This document shows, in pieces, positions 61,440-64,000 of a stretch of 64,000 nucleotides of DNA. The position numbers and the translations under genes were made by a program. The DNA comes from Siniperca chuatsi (Eukaryota > Chordata > Actinopteri > Centrarchiformes > Sinipercidae). The stretch lies in assembly GCF_020085105.1 (NCBI RefSeq), contig NC_058047.1:19852501-19916500 (forward strand). Reading direction: 5' to 3'. Position 1 is the first letter of the stretch. Every line of letters starts with the position of its first letter. Under the pieces are notes generated by a model. The model was not told the origin of the DNA, searched no databases, and was given only the letters and a program-made list of their open reading frames with translations.

Positions 61440-62000
61440 AAAGGATAAGGCTGGTAATATTCTATATTTTCTTACTGTCAACAAGTTCCATGAAAAGACC
61501 AAAACTAACAATGCATTAGTCTGTTCCAGTCCTTTCTGACCTCCCTACAGTGTCTGTTGCTCTCAGCCCCATGTCCATTAGTTCCTACTGAACACATACA
61601 TCTTGGGTCACAAATATATTTTTTCATTTATAAATAAGGCTCAATGATTTCCTAAAACAGCTGGGCACTGTAGTTTTTAGTTTTAGTCAAACAGGAGTAA
61701 ATTGTGCATTTGTTGGGACTATCTTCAGATTAATACACATTTGGTGCTCTAGTGAGTATTTATGTGGGATTTACTCAAAATAAACTACAGTGTCCATGTT
61801 CATCTTAATGAAGGAAGATGTCACTCAGTACAGTGGTGTGGCTTATTGATGTGTTTTCAATATATTCTGGACAACAATTGAAGAAGCTACTCAGACAATA
61901 CTTAGTTAGTTATTAGGATCAATTTATTGTTGATTTTGGTCTTTTCATGAGATTTGTTGACAATAAAAGAAATACAGAATATCACCAGACTTGTCTTTTA
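61440..62000. repeat. MITE with ~70-bp terminal inverted repeats
   Basis: The left arm (61440-61513: ggataaggctggtaatattc; ccatgaaaagaccaaaacta) and the right arm (61927-61999: ggtcttttcatgagatttgt; atatcaccagacttgtcttt) are about 85% identical when one is inverted. The interior of about 410 bp is non-coding. A single arm of the same family lies at 23207-23280. Confidence 0.8.
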
Positions 62001-62868
62001 AGCCTGAAGTACTTATCTAGAAGTCTGAGGTACTGAACCCTTTACACGTGTTGTTTTTTGTCATTTGTATACATTTTCGGTTTCCTATGACATTCCACGC
62101 CTAATGGAAATATAAAAAGTGGAATTAATTGACCACATGGTTCCAGTTCAGATTTTAGGCCTCCAGATTAAAGGCCATAATTTCGACACCATTAGTCCAA
62201 TTTACTCTAAATATTTGCCAAACAGACCATATAGCATCAAGCACCAGAGGGGCTTCAGATTCACTTTATAAGTGACCCAATGCAGTGTTTGTAATTGTGA
62301 TTAAGAGTCAGTAAAAGTTCTTGTACATTACATGTTTACATTCATTTGTCGCCACTCCTCAGTCTCTTTATGGCTGAGACGTTTCTGAACTCTTTCTTTC
62401 TCTCTCCTCTCACCAGAGCACCTTTTGCGTTCCCTCTCATAATGCATGACAGATGCAGATCAGGCTCTGCTCGTTTTGATGGTTAGATCTCTTCAGTCTG
62501 CAGCCAATGAGAATCATCCCCCTCACATCTACCCTCGTCTCCCCAAACCTTTATGCTGGCGCTGCATCTGGTTTCAATGCACTCATGTCAGAAAGCATTG
62601 CTCGCTAGGGGTGATAAACCCGGTTGCGAAATAACCTTTTCAACAGAAGAGGTTTGAAGGATTGTAAGTGTTTTGGGAAGCAAAGTAACCAGCCATGTCT
62701 CTGCAGTCAACTACAGTATGTTGTTTTGTTATTCTGGAAAAGTGATGGAAATCATTCAGTAGAAAACAGATCATAGGTTTCAAAGTTCATTGATCCACTT
62801 AGTGTCAGAATCGATAAATACTGGGAGGTTGACGCTACTGCAGTGGAATATACTGTACTGCTCTAAAT

Positions 62869-62870
<2 letters not shown>

Positions 62871-62912
<42 letters not shown>
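62871..62912. repeat. (GT)n microsatellite
   Basis: Uninterrupted gt units in the tmem59l intron. Confidence 0.97.
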
Positions 62913-62913
<1 letters not shown>

Positions 62914-63504
62914 GTTGCTGAGGCCAGCAATAGTATCGTTACAGCCGACTACAGCTGCTGTTGTAGTGGAGGGAGGGTCAGCAGTGGGGAACCAAAATCC
63001 TCTTTTAATGAGTTCTCCAGGGGAACCAGAAACACTGTGCACATAATGAAACACACAACAGTGACAGCAGGCTGTGCCTATGTGTGTAGCGGTTGTTTTA
63101 ACAGACATTTTTCAGTTCAGTTCAATCCCAGTTCAAGGGGTTTTACTAAACTGGTTTGGGTGGGTGAAAAAGATACTGTGAGAGACATCCAGACATATTG
63201 AGCGGGCAAGAAAAAAGGATGGAAATCATTAGTTTCAAGGCAGTTTGATTAAGTTATACAACATATTGAATGCTCAAAATTAGATAAAACAGTTATCATT
63301 TTGCTAGTGTTCACATTAAGATTTGGTAGACATTTCTTTTCACTGAACAAAGTAAAAAAAAAGCAATGTTCTACCTTTTAGACCAAATAAATCCCTTTAG
63401 CTGATGTTAATTGCTTTCAACAGAAATTTATTTTCTTCAGTTTTTTTTATGTAACTTGGCCACCTCACCATGATCTGTCATGCTACAGGCTGAGAAAAAG
63501 TCCA

Positions 63505-63830
63505 ACTGCATTCCTTAGCCTTTAGACTAGCTTAGCATAAAGACTGTAAACAATGGGAAACAGCTAGCCTGGCTTTGTATAGGTAAGGTAAGGTATAAAA
63601 ATCAACCTACGAGCACCTCTAAAGCTCACTAATTAACAACCAAAACCACAACTTTTTTTTCATTTAGACTTTTTCTAGGTGTTTCCCCTGCTTCTAGTCT
63701 TTATGCTAAGCTAGGCTAATCGCCGCAGGCTCTCGCACCATAGTTACCACACAGACATGAAAGTGGTATCGATCCTCTGATCTAAATCTCGGCAAGAAAG
63801 TAAATAAGCGTATTTTCCTAAATGTCTAAG
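63505..63830. repeat. Inverted pair of a teleost interspersed repeat
   Basis: Left arm (63505-63650): gactagcttagcataaagac, gggaaacagctagcctggct, gcacctctaaagctcactaa. Right arm (63665-63830): gtctttatgctaagctaggc, atgaaagtggtatcgatcct, aatctcggcaagaaagtaaa, which read in the opposite sense. The family is that of 16130-16435. Confidence 0.6.
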
Positions 63831-64000
63831 TATTTCTTCTGTTAAGTTTAGTTGTGTTACATTTGGAAATGTAAAAATTAAATCTTCAGGTTGCCTCTCC
63901 TCATATTTGATTCATCTCCTGTGGTGTTTCTCTCTGTTCATTCTAGCTTCCCAGCCAACTATTCTTAGTCGGAGCACCTGTGGTCTGACCTCACAGTGTT

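Noticed and set aside
62416..62455. Acceptor ctctcaccag as tmem59l exon 5
   Set aside because: The continuation of the frame stops within ten codons and does not resemble the family.
63948..64000. Possible tmem59l exon 5 at the window end
   Set aside because: The acceptor-like ttctag is followed by a short reading with an early stop and no similarity to the juxtamembrane region.

Overview
This is a 64 kb piece of a vertebrate nuclear genome, almost certainly a teleost fish and probably a percomorph. The genes are intron-rich with canonical GT/AG splice sites. The proteins read as clear fish orthologues of known vertebrate genes, and the spaces between exons hold many repeat types typical of teleosts: short inverted-repeat elements, LINE fragments, a DIRS-type retroelement and long (GT)n tracts. 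There is no sign of prokaryotic organisation.

Layout. 567-6499 (+) is the 3' part of a Notch receptor gene (last EGF repeats, LNRs, transmembrane segment, ankyrin repeats, C-terminal tail), best matched to notch2, with a 3' UTR running to about 8.63 kb. 10275-17697 (+) is a complete slc35a3 (Golgi UDP-GlcNAc transporter). 22620-24767 (-) is a two-exon FAM78 gene, probably fam78b. 24.8-37.9 kb has no host gene. From 28.2 kb it is a pile-up of transposable-element remains: a MITE, two LINE fragments, a broken multicopy ORF, a LINE ORF1 with an SGNH esterase, and a truncated DIRS element. 37890-38815 is a young internally deleted LINE with a perfect 18-bp target-site duplication, just upstream of the rex1bd promoter. 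39008-41969 (+) is rex1bd. 44567-53976 (-) is crlf1, with the last short exon not found. 55518-58439 (+) is the 5' half of tmem59l, which continues beyond the window.

The gene order rex1bd(+), crlf1(-), tmem59l(+) is the order I recall for human 19p13.11, whereas NOTCH2, SLC35A3 and FAM78B lie on human chromosome 1. The window therefore joins two ancestral synteny blocks, and the boundary falls in the TE-rich 25-38 kb interval.

The most notable observations are: a one-base frame break in the Notch terminal exon that puts the conserved PEST/WSSS tail out of frame; a Gly-Met instead of Gly-Val at the presumed S3 cleavage position of that Notch; a Src-family-like MGCIQS N-terminus in the FAM78 protein with a competing upstream ATG; microsatellites that take the place of polypyrimidine tracts at two splice acceptors; and a broken multicopy ORF of unknown function in the TE block. 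Exons were inferred by eye from splice sites, reading phase and remembered family sequences; no search was run.
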